In this document: piece after piece, positions 26,163 to 36,100 of the stretch
How the letters are laid out: every line of letters begins with the position of its first letter
Numbering within the stretch: the first letter of the stretch is position 1
From: Paraburkholderia oxyphila NBRC 105797
GTDB taxonomy: Bacteria; Pseudomonadota; Gammaproteobacteria; Burkholderiales; Burkholderiaceae
Length of the DNA: 64,000 nt
NCBI RefSeq assembly: GCF_000685075.1
Contig: NZ_BAYD01000031.1
Location: 1 to 64,000 of the forward strand
Reading direction: 5' to 3'
Program-made: the position numbers and the translations under genes
The notes under the pieces: model-generated
The model's input: only the letters and a program-made list of their open reading frames with translations
Databases searched by the model: none
Told to the model about the DNA's origin: nothing

Positions 26163-27584
26163 ATGAAAACGCTGTTTTTGCAGGCCCCGTCCTATGACGG
26201 CTTCGATGGTGGCGCAGGCTCGCGCTACCAGGCGAAGCGCGAGATCCGCTCGTTCTGGTATCCGACCTGGCTCGCGCAGCCCGCGGCCCTCGTGCCGGGC
26301 AGCCGCGTGCTCGATGCACCCGCCGACGGCATCGGCGTCGAAGAAACGCTCAAGATCGCGATGGACTATGACCTCGTGATCATCCACACGAGCACGCCGT
26401 CGTTCCCGACCGACGCGCTCTTCGCCGAGGACCTGAAAAAGCGCAAGCCGTCGCTGATCGTCGGCATGGTCGGCGCGAAGGTGATGGTCGATCCGCACAA
26501 CTCGCTCACGGCGACCGAAGCGATCGATTTCGTCTGCCGCGAAGAATTCGACTACACCTGCAAGGAAATCGCCGAAGGCAAGCCGTTCCCGGAGATCAAG
26601 GGTCTCTCGTGGCGCGCCAAGGACGGCTCGATCGAGCACAACGAAGCACGCCCGATCCTCGAGAACATGGACGAGCTGCCGTTCGTCGCGCCCATCTACA
26701 AGCGCGACCTGAAGATCGACAATTACTTCATCGGCTATCTGAACTACCCGTACGTCTCGATCTATACGGGCCGCGGCTGCAAGTCGCGCTGCACCTTCTG
26801 CCTGTGGCCGCAGACGGTCAGCGGCCACCGCTACCGCACGCGCTCGGTCGAGAACGTGCTCGAGGAAGCGAAGTGGATCCGCGACAACATGCCGGAAGTC
26901 AAGGAACTGATGTTCGACGACGACACCTTCACCGACGACCTGCCGCGCGCCGAAGCGATCGCGCGCGGTCTCGGCAAGCTCGGCATCACGTGGTCGTGCA
27001 ACGCGAAGGCGAACGTGCCGTACAAGACGCTCAAGGTCCTGAAGGAAAACGGCCTGCGTCTGCTGCTGGTGGGCTTCGAGTCCGGCGACGACCAGATCCT
27101 CGTGAACATCAAGAAGGGCGTGCGCACGGACTTCGCGCGCCGCTTCAGCGCCGACTGCAAGAAGCTCGGCATCAAGATCCACGGCACCTTCATTCTCGGC
27201 CTGCCGGGCGAGACGCAGGAAACCATCAAGAAGACGATCGAGTACGCGAAGGAAATCAATCCGCACACGATCCAGGTCTCGCTCGCCGCGCCTTATCCGG
27301 GCACGACGCTCTACAAGCAGGCCGTCGAAAACGGCTGGATGGAAGAGAACAAGACCATCAACCTCGTGAGCAAGGAAGGCGTGCAGCTCGCGGCGATCGG
27401 TTATCCGAACCTGCCGCGCGAGGAGATCTATCACCACCTCGAGCAGTTCTATCGCCAGTTCTATTTCCGCCCGTCGAAGATCTGGGAAATCGTGCGCGAA
27501 ATGCTCACGAGCTGGGACATGATGAAGCGCCGTCTGCGCGAAGGCGTGGAGTTCTTCCGCTTCCTGCGCGCCCACGAGGCATGA
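26163..27584 (+). CDS. hpnJ: hopanoid radical SAM protein HpnJ
   Basis: The 473-residue product has an N-terminal B12-binding-like domain (KTLFLQAPSYDGFDGG; TPSFPTDALFAEDLKKR) and a radical SAM core with the iron-sulphur cysteines Cys206-x3-Cys210-x2-Cys213 in GCKSRCTFCLW. LLVGFESGDDQILVNIKKG and FILGLPGETQETI follow. In Burkholderia HpnJ converts the glucosamine head group to the cyclitol ether of hopanoids. The start at 26163 is set by MKTLFLQAPS. Its stop overlaps the hpnK start as ATGATG. Confidence 0.93.
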   Translation: MKTLFLQAPSYDGFDGGAGSRYQAKREIRSFWYPTWLAQPAALVPGSRVLDAPADGIGVEETLKIAMDYDLVIIHTSTPSFPTDALFAEDLKKRKPSLIVGMVGAKVMVDPHNSLTATEAIDFVCREEFDYTCKEIAEGKPFPEIKGLSWRAKDGSIEHNEARPILENMDELPFVAPIYKRDLKIDNYFIGYLNYPYVSIYTGRGCKSRCTFCLWPQTVSGHRYRTRSVENVLEEAKWIRDNMPEVKELMFDDDTFTDDLPRAEAIARGLGKLGITWSCNAKANVPYKTLKVLKENGLRLLLVGFESGDDQILVNIKKGVRTDFARRFSADCKKLGIKIHGTFILGLPGETQETIKKTIEYAKEINPHTIQVSLAAPYPGTTLYKQAVENGWMEENKTINLVSKEGVQLAAIGYPNLPREEIYHHLEQFYRQFYFRPSKIWEIVREMLTSWDMMKRRLREGVEFFRFLRAHEA

Positions 27585-28567
27585 TGGATGTGTCCGGCGT
27601 GGGTACGTCCGGCGTGGATACGCCGCGCGCGGACGCCGCCGCCCATGTCGCGAACACTGGGCGAGACGGCAGCGGTGGCCGCGCGCTGATCTTCACCGCC
27701 GACGACTTCGGCTTGCACGAGCGGGTCAACGCGGCGGTCGAACGTGCGCATCGCGATGGCGTGCTCAACGCCGCGAGCCTGATGGTTGCGGCACCCGCCG
27801 CCGCGGACGCGGTGGCGCGCGCGCGCCGCTTGCCGAACCTGCGCGTGGGCCTGCACCTCGTGCTGGCCGACGGCGCCGCGATGCTGCCGCGCACGCAGAT
27901 TCCGGCGCTCGTCGACGCGGCCGGCCGCTTCGGCGACAACATGGTGCGCGACGGCGTGCGTTTCTTCTTTTTGCCGCACGTGCGCGCGCAGCTCGCCAAA
28001 GAGATCCGCGCGCAGTTCGAGGCGTTTGCGGCGACCGGGCTCGCGCTCGATCACGTGAACACGCACAAGCATTTCCATCTGCATCCCACGGTGCTTGCGC
28101 TGATTCTCTCGATCGGCCGCGAGTACGGCTTGCGCGCGATGCGCCTGCCGCTCGAGGCGGGTGCGCCGTTTGCGCTCAAGCCCTGGCTCGCGCTCGTGCG
28201 CGCACGTCTTGCGCGCGCGGGCGTTGCGCATAACGATTACGTCGTGGGCATTGCAAAGACGGGTGCGATGGACGAGGCGGTGCTGCTCGAAGCGCTCGCG
28301 CATCTGCCGGCGCAGGGTGTGGGCGAGATCTATTGCCATCCGGCCGAAGCGCCGGCGGCAGGCGAAGGGCCGATCACGCCGTCGATGCGCACGTATCGCC
28401 ATGCCGACGAACTCGGTGCGCTGATTTCGCCGCGCGTGGCCGAGGCCCTGAAGCGCACCGGCGTGCGCCACGGCGGCTTCACCGATGTGTTTTTCGGCGA
28501 CAAGGCCAGGGCCTCGACCTCCGGCGACGCAAGCACGCTCGCGACCAAGGCGCAGGCAACATCATGA
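27581..28567 (+). CDS. hpnK: hopanoid deacetylase HpnK (YdjC/ChbG family)
   Basis: The 328-residue product is a YdjC-fold deacetylase: RALIFTADDFGLHERVNAAV with metal-binding Asp41-Asp42, and NTHKHFHLHP with His162, His164, His166 and His168. GGFTDVFFG lies near the end. HpnK removes the acetyl group from GlcNAc-hopanoid to give glucosamine. The first 30 residues are low-complexity and may be a poorly conserved extension. Its start overlaps hpnJ and its stop overlaps hpnL, both by ATGA. Confidence 0.92.
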   Translation: MMDVSGVGTSGVDTPRADAAAHVANTGRDGSGGRALIFTADDFGLHERVNAAVERAHRDGVLNAASLMVAAPAAADAVARARRLPNLRVGLHLVLADGAAMLPRTQIPALVDAAGRFGDNMVRDGVRFFFLPHVRAQLAKEIRAQFEAFAATGLALDHVNTHKHFHLHPTVLALILSIGREYGLRAMRLPLEAGAPFALKPWLALVRARLARAGVAHNDYVVGIAKTGAMDEAVLLEALAHLPAQGVGEIYCHPAEAPAAGEGPITPSMRTYRHADELGALISPRVAEALKRTGVRHGGFTDVFFGDKARASTSGDASTLATKAQATS

Positions 28568-29667
28568 AGTGGCTTCAATGGCTGGGCCTGCCGGTCGGGA
28601 TCGCCATCCTGATCGGGCTGGTCGTGCACGACGGTGCGAGCGACGTGCTGCGCGTGATCGGCACGGCGGGTCCGGTGCTCCTCTGGCTCGTGCCGTTCCA
28701 CGCGCTGCCGCTGCTGCTCGATGCGCACGCGTGGCGCCTCTTGCTCGACAAGCGCGCGCCGCTCAGTTTCCTCTGGTGGATCGCGACCGTGCGCGAGGCC
28801 GTCAACCGTCTGCTGCCCTCGGTGGGCGTGGGCGGGGAGATCGTCGGCGTGCGGCTGGCGCGCTGGAAGCTGCGCAGCGCAGGCGACGCGAGCCAGGTCA
28901 CGGCCTCGGTGATCGTCGAGGTGTTCGTGACGATCGCCGTGCAATACGCTTTCTCGGCGCTCGGCGTGGTCCTGATCGTGGCGGCGACGGGCGACGGCGG
29001 CTCGCTGCGCACCCTCATCACCATCGTGCTCGCGCTGCTCCTGACTGCGCCGCTGCCCGTGCTCGCGGTCGTTCTGCTGCGTCGTGGCGGGGTGTTCCAT
29101 GCGATCGAGCGCTGGGCCGCGCGCCTGCTCGGCACCGGCAATTCGCTGATGATGGGCATCGACGGCCAGCAGCTCGATACCGACCTCGACCGGCTCATGT
29201 CACGCACCGGCCTCATGTTCCGCGCGTTCTTCTGGCAGCTTGGCGGCTATATGCTCGGCGCCTTCGAGACGTGGTGGGCGCTCGCGCTGCTCGGCCATCC
29301 GGTCACGGTGGGCGAGGCGCTCGCGATCGAGGCCATCACCCAGGCCGTGCGCCACGCGGCCTTCATGGTGCCGGCGGGCCTGGGCGTCCAGGAAGTCGCC
29401 GTGGTGCTGCTCGCGCAGTTGTTCGGCGTAAGCCAGGACGTGGCGTTCTCGCTCGCACTCGTCAAGCGCATGCGCGAGGTGGTGTTCGGCGTGCTTGCGC
29501 TGCTTTCCTGGCAGGCCGCCGAGATCGTGCGCACGCGCCGCTCGCTGCGCGACGGCAAGCGTCGCGCCGCTGCCGGCGAAGCGCGGCCCGCCATGGCTGC
29601 CGCGCCCGCGCGAGCGGTGCGGGCGCCGCATCCGAAGCATGTGGAACGCCACGACCAGCCCCATTGA
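28564..29667 (+). CDS. hpnL: hopanoid-associated membrane protein HpnL
   Basis: The 367-residue product has about eight membrane helices and belongs to the lysylphosphatidylglycerol synthase transmembrane family (UPF0104/HpnL): VREAVNRLLPSVGVGGEIVG, TASVIVEVFVTIAVQY, HAAFMVPAGLGVQEVAVVLL. The C-terminus is Arg- and Ala-rich and cytoplasmic. HpnL is thought to move hopanoids across or out of the inner membrane; its precise action is not known. It is coupled to hpnK. A hairpin closes the operon at 29688. Confidence 0.88.
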   Translation: MKWLQWLGLPVGIAILIGLVVHDGASDVLRVIGTAGPVLLWLVPFHALPLLLDAHAWRLLLDKRAPLSFLWWIATVREAVNRLLPSVGVGGEIVGVRLARWKLRSAGDASQVTASVIVEVFVTIAVQYAFSALGVVLIVAATGDGGSLRTLITIVLALLLTAPLPVLAVVLLRRGGVFHAIERWAARLLGTGNSLMMGIDGQQLDTDLDRLMSRTGLMFRAFFWQLGGYMLGAFETWWALALLGHPVTVGEALAIEAITQAVRHAAFMVPAGLGVQEVAVVLLAQLFGVSQDVAFSLALVKRMREVVFGVLALLSWQAAEIVRTRRSLRDGKRRAAAGEARPAMAAAPARAVRAPHPKHVERHDQPH

Positions 29668-29687
29668 CGGTACATTGTGGGTTGTAA

Positions 29688-29718
29688 GCGCACGCTGAGC
29701 CAGGGGCTGAGCGTGCGC
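29688..29718. terminator. hairpin at the end of the hpn operon
   Basis: Nine base pairs GCGCACGCT (29688-29696) and AGCGTGCGC (29710-29718) enclose a second four-pair stem AGCC/GGCT, making a strong structure 21 bases after the hpnL stop. No T tract follows, so it is a weak intrinsic terminator at best, or an RNA 3'-end protecting structure. Confidence 0.5.
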
Positions 29719-29785
29719 GGGACGCGCCGCGTCAGCGATAGCGTTGGTGACGCCTGGCGAGCTCCAGCCACTGTCCAGCTATGAC

Positions 29786-30367
29786 ATGCCGCTCACATTC
29801 TCATCCACGCGCTCGCTTGCCGTGGCGTGCGCCGCACTGGCGGCGCTCACGCTCTCGGGCTGCGACGACCGCCAGATCGACTCCATGCTCGACGCCCTGC
29901 GGCAGACGTTCAAGGCCTTCTTCGATTCGGTGAAACCCGACGTGCTGCTGCTCAAGGGCCTGACGCCGGGCGTTTCGACGCTCGAGCAGGTGCGCGAGCA
30001 GATGGGCAAGCCCGAGACCGAGCGTGTGTTCGAGGACGGCTCGCGGCGGCTCGAATATCCGCGCGGCCCGCAGGGGCTCAAGACCTACATGGTCGACATC
30101 GGCCCGGATGGACGGCTCGTGGCTATCACGCAGGTGCTCACCGCGGAGAATTTCGCGAAGGTGTACATCGGCGAGAGCCAGGACGACGTGCGGCGCCTGC
30201 TCGGCAAGCCCGGCCAGGTGGCCGTCTACCGGCTCAAGAAGGAGACGGTGTGGAGCTGGAAATGGTTCGAGGGCGGCGTCACCCAGGAGGCGTATTTCAA
30301 CGTGCACTTCGGGCCGGACGGCCGGGTCTCGACAACCTCGCGTTCCGACGTGATTCGCGGGCATTGA
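29786..30367 (+). CDS. BamE/OmlA-like lipoprotein with internal duplication
   Basis: A lipoprotein signal ends Leu-Ser-Gly-Cys at Cys26. The rest has two halves of similar pattern: GVSTLEQVREQMGKPETERV ... MVDIGPDGRLVAI, and GESQDDVRRLLGKPGQVAVY ... FNVHFGPDGRVSTT. The V-R-x-x-x-G-K-P motif recalls SmpA/OmlA (BamE) folds. It should be anchored in the outer membrane and may take part in envelope assembly. A second, clearly related gene lies at 54915. It follows the hpn operon by 118 bases on the same strand. Confidence 0.8.
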   Translation: MPLTFSSTRSLAVACAALAALTLSGCDDRQIDSMLDALRQTFKAFFDSVKPDVLLLKGLTPGVSTLEQVREQMGKPETERVFEDGSRRLEYPRGPQGLKTYMVDIGPDGRLVAITQVLTAENFAKVYIGESQDDVRRLLGKPGQVAVYRLKKETVWSWKWFEGGVTQEAYFNVHFGPDGRVSTTSRSDVIRGH

Positions 30368-30477
30368 TGGGCGCGAAAAGGCGTGAGTGAATACGGGCAG
30401 ATGTTGCGCAACGGACATAGGGCATTGAATTTGCTGGGCAAACTACTGGAAATTACCGGCGGACGCGGGAGGTGCGC

Positions 30478-31545
30478 ATGGTGATGCATCGTCGGCGTGC
30501 GCAGCGTGTTGGGCTCGTGCTGGGCGGCGGGGCGGCGCGCGGCTGGGCCCATATCGGCGCGATACGCGCACTCGAAGAGGCGGGCATCAAGCCCGACGTG
30601 GTGTGCGGCACCTCGATCGGCGCGCTGGTGGGCGCCGTCTACGCGAATGGCGATCTCGACTGGCTCGAGGACTGGGTCGGCAGGCTCACCTGGCAGACGG
30701 TGGTGCGTCTGCTCGACTTGCGCTTTTCCGGCGGCCTGCTGGGCGGGCGCAAGGTGATCGACCTGTTCGCGAAACAGTTCAACGGGCGCGTGATCGACGA
30801 GCTGGCGATGCCGTTCACGGCCGTGGCCACCGAGCTCGACACGGGCCGCGAGGTCTGGCTACGCGAGGGGGGCGTGGTGGACGCGGTGCGCGCTTCCATC
30901 GCGATTCCGGGCCTCTTCACGCCGATCTGGCATGACGGCGTATGGCTCGTCGACGGCGGGCTCAGCAACCCTGTGCCCGTCTCGGCAGCGCGGGCGATGC
31001 GCGCCGACACGGTGATCGCCATCGACCTCAATCACGACATCCTCAATGGCCGAGACCTGGGGGGCACGATCGATACCGTGCCGCGCGAAACGCCGGTCGA
31101 GGCGCCCGTCGCGGCGGCGCAGGCTGCGAATGGCGCGGAGCCGGAATTGCCGCTCGAAGCGCAATCAGACGCGCAAGCCGGCTCGCTGCCGGGCGCGGAC
31201 CCCGCGCAACCCGCACCGCTGCTGCGCCGCAATGGCAAGCCCTTTCCGCAATGGCTGCAGCCCTCGGGGCCGGGCGCGCTGGGCGGGTCGGATGTGCGCG
31301 TCGCGCCGCCGCCCAGTGCGCGCGTGCCATCGCTGCTCAGCTCGATTGCCCAGAGCATCGACATCATGCAGGTGCGCATCACGCGCAGCCGGCTGGCGGG
31401 CGAGCCTGCCGACGTGCTGATCCAGCCGCGCCTGGGCGGCATGGGGATCTTCGACTTTCATCGCGCCGCGCCGGCCATTGCGGAAGGGCGCGCAGCCGTG
31501 CAGTACATGCTGCCCGCGATCAAGGCGCAGTTGGGTATTGAGTAG
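30478..31545 (+). CDS. patatin-like phospholipase
   Basis: The 355-residue product has the patatin core: GLVLGGGAARGWAHIGAIRA (oxyanion hole), GTSIGALVGA with Ser46, and VDGGLSNPVPV with Asp159, the catalytic Ser-Asp dyad. It resembles RssA-like enzymes. The C-terminal part from 190 to 285 is a Pro/Ala-rich linker, which is longer than in short RssA. Substrates of the family are phospholipids. A GGGAGG site precedes the ATG at 30478. It converges on the toxin gene. Confidence 0.88.
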   Translation: MVMHRRRAQRVGLVLGGGAARGWAHIGAIRALEEAGIKPDVVCGTSIGALVGAVYANGDLDWLEDWVGRLTWQTVVRLLDLRFSGGLLGGRKVIDLFAKQFNGRVIDELAMPFTAVATELDTGREVWLREGGVVDAVRASIAIPGLFTPIWHDGVWLVDGGLSNPVPVSAARAMRADTVIAIDLNHDILNGRDLGGTIDTVPRETPVEAPVAAAQAANGAEPELPLEAQSDAQAGSLPGADPAQPAPLLRRNGKPFPQWLQPSGPGALGGSDVRVAPPPSARVPSLLSSIAQSIDIMQVRITRSRLAGEPADVLIQPRLGGMGIFDFHRAAPAIAEGRAAVQYMLPAIKAQLGIE

Positions 31546-31594
31546 GGCGCGCCGCCGCGTGCTGTGGCGAATGGCGCCCGACGGCGCCCTTCGA

Positions 31595-31933
31595 TCAAAG
31601 ATTGAGAATCCCGGCGATGGCAAATTTGGCCGCGCTCAGCTCGTCTTGCGTCGCGCGCTCGCCCCTGTGGCGCCAGATTCTCCCCGTCAACGAAAGCGTC
31701 GTGATCTGGTCGGCCATGGCGACACAGGGTTTGCTGAGGCCGCTGATCGGGATTTCCGATTCCCAGCCGTGAATGGAGCTGGTGATCGGCAGCCCGATGA
31801 AGCGGCTCGTGAGTTCGTTGAATTCGGCGTCCGTGATGACGAGGGCCGGGCGAAAGCCGTTCTGCTCATTGCCCACGCTCGGACCGACATTCAGCCAAAC
31901 AATATCGCCTGCGTCTGGTGTTCCGTTCTTCAT
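31595..31933 (-). CDS. MazF/PemK-type toxin
   Basis: The 112-residue product fits the MazF/PemK endoribonuclease family: GDIVWLNVGPSVGNEQNGFRPALVIT, FIGLPITSS and ISGLSKPCVAMADQITTLS. These toxins cleave mRNA. It follows the MazE-like antitoxin gene by six bases on the same strand, forming a classic toxin-antitoxin operon with the operator at 32268-32285. Confidence 0.9.
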   Translation of the reverse strand: MKNGTPDAGDIVWLNVGPSVGNEQNGFRPALVITDAEFNELTSRFIGLPITSSIHGWESEIPISGLSKPCVAMADQITTLSLTGRIWRHRGERATQDELSAAKFAIAGILNL

Positions 31934-31939
31934 GCGTCT

Positions 31940-32227
31940 TTACCAAAGGTCAAAACGCGCTGGGTCATCGGGCCCGCCGAATTCGAAGCCCTGCGGTGCG
32001 CCAAAGTCGATGAGCGGCTGCTGCTCGAGCCGGCTCTCGTGCAACTGGCGCAAATAGCGCTCGCGCGAGAAGCGCCGTATGGCGGTATGAGCGCGGACCG
32101 TTAGCACGCCGTCTTCGACTTCCACTTCGATCTCCTGTCCTTCAGTGAGCGCCAGCCTGGCTGCGGCGCTCGCCGGGATACGTACCGCAAGGCTGTTTCC
32201 CCAACGCTTGAGGGTCTGAATGGCCAT
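31940..32227 (-). CDS. MazE/AbrB-type antitoxin
   Basis: The 95-residue product starts MAIQTLKRWGNSLAVRIPAS, a typical swapped-hairpin AbrB/MazE N-terminus that binds DNA. A C-terminal tail rich in acidic and aromatic residues (EQQPLIDFGAPQGFEFGGPD) would wrap the toxin. The start at 32227 has AAGGAGAAGG six bases upstream. It precedes the toxin gene. Confidence 0.88.
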   Translation of the reverse strand: MAIQTLKRWGNSLAVRIPASAAARLALTEGQEIEVEVEDGVLTVRAHTAIRRFSRERYLRQLHESRLEQQPLIDFGAPQGFEFGGPDDPARFDLW

Positions 32228-32267
32228 TGTCCTTCTCCTTGGGTGCGCCGCCAGTCTGCCAAACGGC

Positions 32268-32285
32268 GTATCAACATGTAGATAC
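32268..32285. promoter_or_regulatory. near-palindromic operator of the toxin-antitoxin operon
   Basis: GTATCAACATGTAGATAC is palindromic at 16 of 18 positions, 40 bases before the antitoxin start. AbrB-type antitoxins repress their own operons at such sites. Confidence 0.6.
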
Positions 32286-32612
32286 ACGTTAAGGCTACCC
32301 ATCGGTCAGGCTTGTGTCAACGCGTCCATTTCCGGCGGTCCGCCGCTTCTATCGAAAAAGCGACCCGAAACTTGTGAAAACGCCCCGCTTGGCCGGCCGT
32401 TGTCTTTTCGGCTTTCAAAATCATCGCGCCCTTGACGGCGCGGGCCAAAACGCCAGCCAGGCGTGCGAAGCACGCGGATGTTGCGTTGCAGCATTCGCGG
32501 CGTGCGCGTTTGAGCAATCTATTTTGCGCTGCGACCATCCGCGCACATCTTCCAAACAGCGCCCGCGGCAACGCCCGGGGCGTCGACAAACATCTTCACG
32601 GAGACGCGCGTG

Positions 32613-33299
32613 ATGCTCTACGGCTTTGGCCCGGTGCTGCTCGCCGGCACGATCCAGACGATCGAACTTTCGCTGCTCTCGCTCGGCGTGGCCGTGCTGC
32701 TCGGCCTCGTGGGGGCGGCGGCGAAGCTCTCGTTCAACCGTCCGCTCGCGGCCTGCGCGACGGCCTACACCACGCTGATCCGCTCGGTGCCCGACCTCGT
32801 GCTGATGCTGCTGCTCTTCTACAGCATCCAGATCGGCGTAAACGAGGCCACCGACGCGCTCGGCATGGCGCAGATCGACATCGACCCGTTCGTCGCGGGC
32901 GTCCTCACGCTCGGCTTCATTTACGGCGCGTACTTCACGGAGACGTTCCGCGGCGCGTTTCTCTCGGTGCCGCGCGGCCAGCTCGAAGCGGGCTACGCCT
33001 ACGGCATGAGCGGCGCACGCGTGTTCGCCCGCATCCTGTTTCCGCAGATGATGCGCTTCGCGCTGCCCGGCATCGGCAACAACTGGCAGGTGCTCGTGAA
33101 GGCGACGGCGCTGGTCTCGATCATCGGCCTCGCCGACGTCGTGAAGGCCGCCCAGGACGCGGGCCGCAGCACCTTCAACCTGTTCTTCTTCCTCGTGGTC
33201 GCGGCGCTCATCTATCTCGCGATCACCACCATTTCCAACTTCGCGCTGATCTGGCTCGAACGCCGCTATTCCGCGGGCGTGCGCCACGCGCAACTGTGA
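32613..33299 (+). CDS. arginine/histidine-type ABC transporter permease (HisQ/AotQ)
   Basis: The 228-residue product has five predicted membrane helices and the EAA-loop EAGYAYGMSGARVFARILFP of polar amino-acid permeases. ATG at 32613 is used, with a GGAG site; the GTG at 32610 is one codon upstream. It forms an operon with the second permease (19 bases), the ATPase and the regulator. Context with ast genes points to arginine or ornithine as cargo. The region from 32286 to 32612 upstream has no gene. Confidence 0.9.
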   Translation: MLYGFGPVLLAGTIQTIELSLLSLGVAVLLGLVGAAAKLSFNRPLAACATAYTTLIRSVPDLVLMLLLFYSIQIGVNEATDALGMAQIDIDPFVAGVLTLGFIYGAYFTETFRGAFLSVPRGQLEAGYAYGMSGARVFARILFPQMMRFALPGIGNNWQVLVKATALVSIIGLADVVKAAQDAGRSTFNLFFFLVVAALIYLAITTISNFALIWLERRYSAGVRHAQL

Positions 33300-33318
33300 G
33301 TCTGCGGAGCCCGAACCG

Positions 33319-34032
33319 ATGAACGAAATCATCCAGCAATTCGGCCGCGCGTTCCTCTACTGGGACGGCGAGCATGTGTCCGGCCTCGCGATGACGCTCT
33401 GGCTGCTCGTGATCTCCGTGGCGTTCGGCTTCGTGTGCGCGGTGCCGCTCGCGGTCGCGCGCGTCTCGAGCCGGCGCTGGCTCTCGATGCCGGTGCGCTT
33501 CTACACCTACGTGTTCCGCGGCACGCCGCTCTACGTGCAGTTGCTGCTGATCTACACGGGCGTGTACAGTCTCGCCTTCATTCGCGCCGAGCCGCTGCTC
33601 GACGCGTTTTTCCGCAGCGGCCTGAACTGCGCGGTCCTCGCGTTCGCGCTCAATACCTGCGCTTACACGACGGAGATTTTCGCGGGCGCGATTCGCTCGA
33701 CTTCGCACGGCGAAGTGGAAGCGGCGCGCGCCTATGGCATGAGCCCGTTCACGATGTACTGGCGCGTGGTCCTGCCTTCGGCGCTGCGCCGCGCGCTGCC
33801 GCTGTACAGTAACGAAGTGATCCTGATGCTGCACGCGACGACGGTGGCCTTCACCGCGACGGTGCCCGACATCCTCAAGGTCGCGCGCGACGCCAACTCG
33901 GCCACGTACCGCTCGTTCGAGTCGTTCGGGCTCGCGGCGCTGATCTACTGTGCGGTATCGTTCGTGCTGGTGGCTGCGTTCCGCCGCGCGGAGAAACGCT
34001 GGCTCGGCCACCTCGCCGTGCGTACGCGATAA
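33319..34032 (+). CDS. arginine/histidine-type ABC transporter permease (HisM/AotM)
   Basis: The 237-residue product pairs with the preceding permease. It has about five membrane helices, the EAA loop VEAARAYGMSPFTMYWRVVL and FRGTPLYVQLLLIYTGVY, typical of HisM. It would form the translocation pore with HisQ. It lies 16 bases upstream of the ATPase start. Confidence 0.9.
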   Translation: MNEIIQQFGRAFLYWDGEHVSGLAMTLWLLVISVAFGFVCAVPLAVARVSSRRWLSMPVRFYTYVFRGTPLYVQLLLIYTGVYSLAFIRAEPLLDAFFRSGLNCAVLAFALNTCAYTTEIFAGAIRSTSHGEVEAARAYGMSPFTMYWRVVLPSALRRALPLYSNEVILMLHATTVAFTATVPDILKVARDANSATYRSFESFGLAALIYCAVSFVLVAAFRRAEKRWLGHLAVRTR

Positions 34033-34048
34033 TTTTTGGGAGACCATC

Positions 34049-34873
<825 letters not shown>

Positions 34874-34888
34874 GCGGGGCGCCAGAAA

Positions 34889-35929
34889 GTGTCACCCGCG
34901 GTGTCCCGCACTACTCAGGTCGCGATCGTCGCCTTGCCGCCGGTCTCGATGTCGGGCGTGGGCCCCATCGTCGACGCGCTCAATCTCGCCAACGAGATCG
35001 ACGGCCGCGCGCTCTACCGTTGGCAGATGTGCTCGTGGAACGGCCGGCCCGTGCCGCTCTCGGGCGGCGCGCAATGGCCCGCCGACTGCGCGTTCGGCGA
35101 CGCGCTCTCGTGCGACTGGCTCATCGTCGTGACCGAGCGTTATCAGCAGTTCGCCGATTACCGCCTCTTTCTCGCGAGTCTCGCGCGCGTGGGGCAGCGC
35201 ACGCCGCTCGTGACCGGCATCCACCATGGCATCTGGTGGCTCGCGATGGCGGGCCAGCTGCAGGGCTATCGCGTCGCCGTGAACTGGGAGACCTATCAGC
35301 AGTTCTCCGAGCAGTTCGAGCGCACCATCGTCACGCAGCACATCTATGAGATCGACCGCGACCGCGCGACCTGCTCGGGCGGCCAGGCCACGCTCGATTT
35401 CATGCTCGCGATGATCGGCCGCGAGCATGGCCCGGAGCTGGTGGACCGCATCGCCGACGCGCTGGGCGCCAGCACGCTCAGGAGCGGCGACGAGCGTCAG
35501 CGCATTCCGTTCGTGACCGCGCCCGGCGAGCGCCATCCGCGCCTGAACGACGCGCTCATGCTGATGGAGGCGAATATCGAAGATCCGCTCACGACCGACG
35601 AAATCGCCGGCCATGTGGGCGTCTCGCGGCGGCAGCTCGAGCGGCTGTTCCGGCAGTACCTGAACGCGATGCCGTCGAAGTACTACCTGGGCCTGCGCCT
35701 CGCGAAGGCGCGCTCGCAATTGCAGCGCACCAGCAAGTCGGTGGTGCAGATCAGCCTCGCGTGCGGGTTTTCGTCGGCGGCGCATTTTTCCAACGCCTAT
35801 CGCGAGCGCTTCGGCGTGACGCCGCGCGAGGACCGCCGCAACTGGATCGAGCGCCAGCATGGCGGCGCGGCAGGCGCGGTGCAGGAGCCGCGCGCGGGCG
35901 CGCTCGTGGAGCCGCCGGAGCGGGACTGA
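34889..35929 (+). CDS. argR: ArgR-type AraC/GlxA-family transcriptional regulator
   Basis: The 346-residue product combines an N-terminal DJ-1/PfpI-like ligand domain (residues 10-195) and a C-terminal AraC HTH (TTDEIAGHVGVSRRQLERLF then KSVVQISLACGFSSAAHFSN, GVTPREDRRN). This is the architecture of Pseudomonas ArgR, which activates the aot and aru genes with arginine. It lies 15 bases after the ATPase gene and 295 before astC. The start is a GTG. Confidence 0.85.
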   Translation: MSPAVSRTTQVAIVALPPVSMSGVGPIVDALNLANEIDGRALYRWQMCSWNGRPVPLSGGAQWPADCAFGDALSCDWLIVVTERYQQFADYRLFLASLARVGQRTPLVTGIHHGIWWLAMAGQLQGYRVAVNWETYQQFSEQFERTIVTQHIYEIDRDRATCSGGQATLDFMLAMIGREHGPELVDRIADALGASTLRSGDERQRIPFVTAPGERHPRLNDALMLMEANIEDPLTTDEIAGHVGVSRRQLERLFRQYLNAMPSKYYLGLRLAKARSQLQRTSKSVVQISLACGFSSAAHFSNAYRERFGVTPREDRRNWIERQHGGAAGAVQEPRAGALVEPPERD

Positions 35930-36100
35930 TCCCGGATGAGCGCTGACTGAGCGCGGCCCCCGGTGCCGGATGGCGCCTGCTTCTGCCTGCTTGTACCTGC
36001 TTTTGTCTGATCGCACCCGCATTCAGGTTCCGACGAAAAAACACGTCGCGGTTACGCAAGACGATTACCGCACGGTTGCCTACACTGCTTCTGTGTCGAA

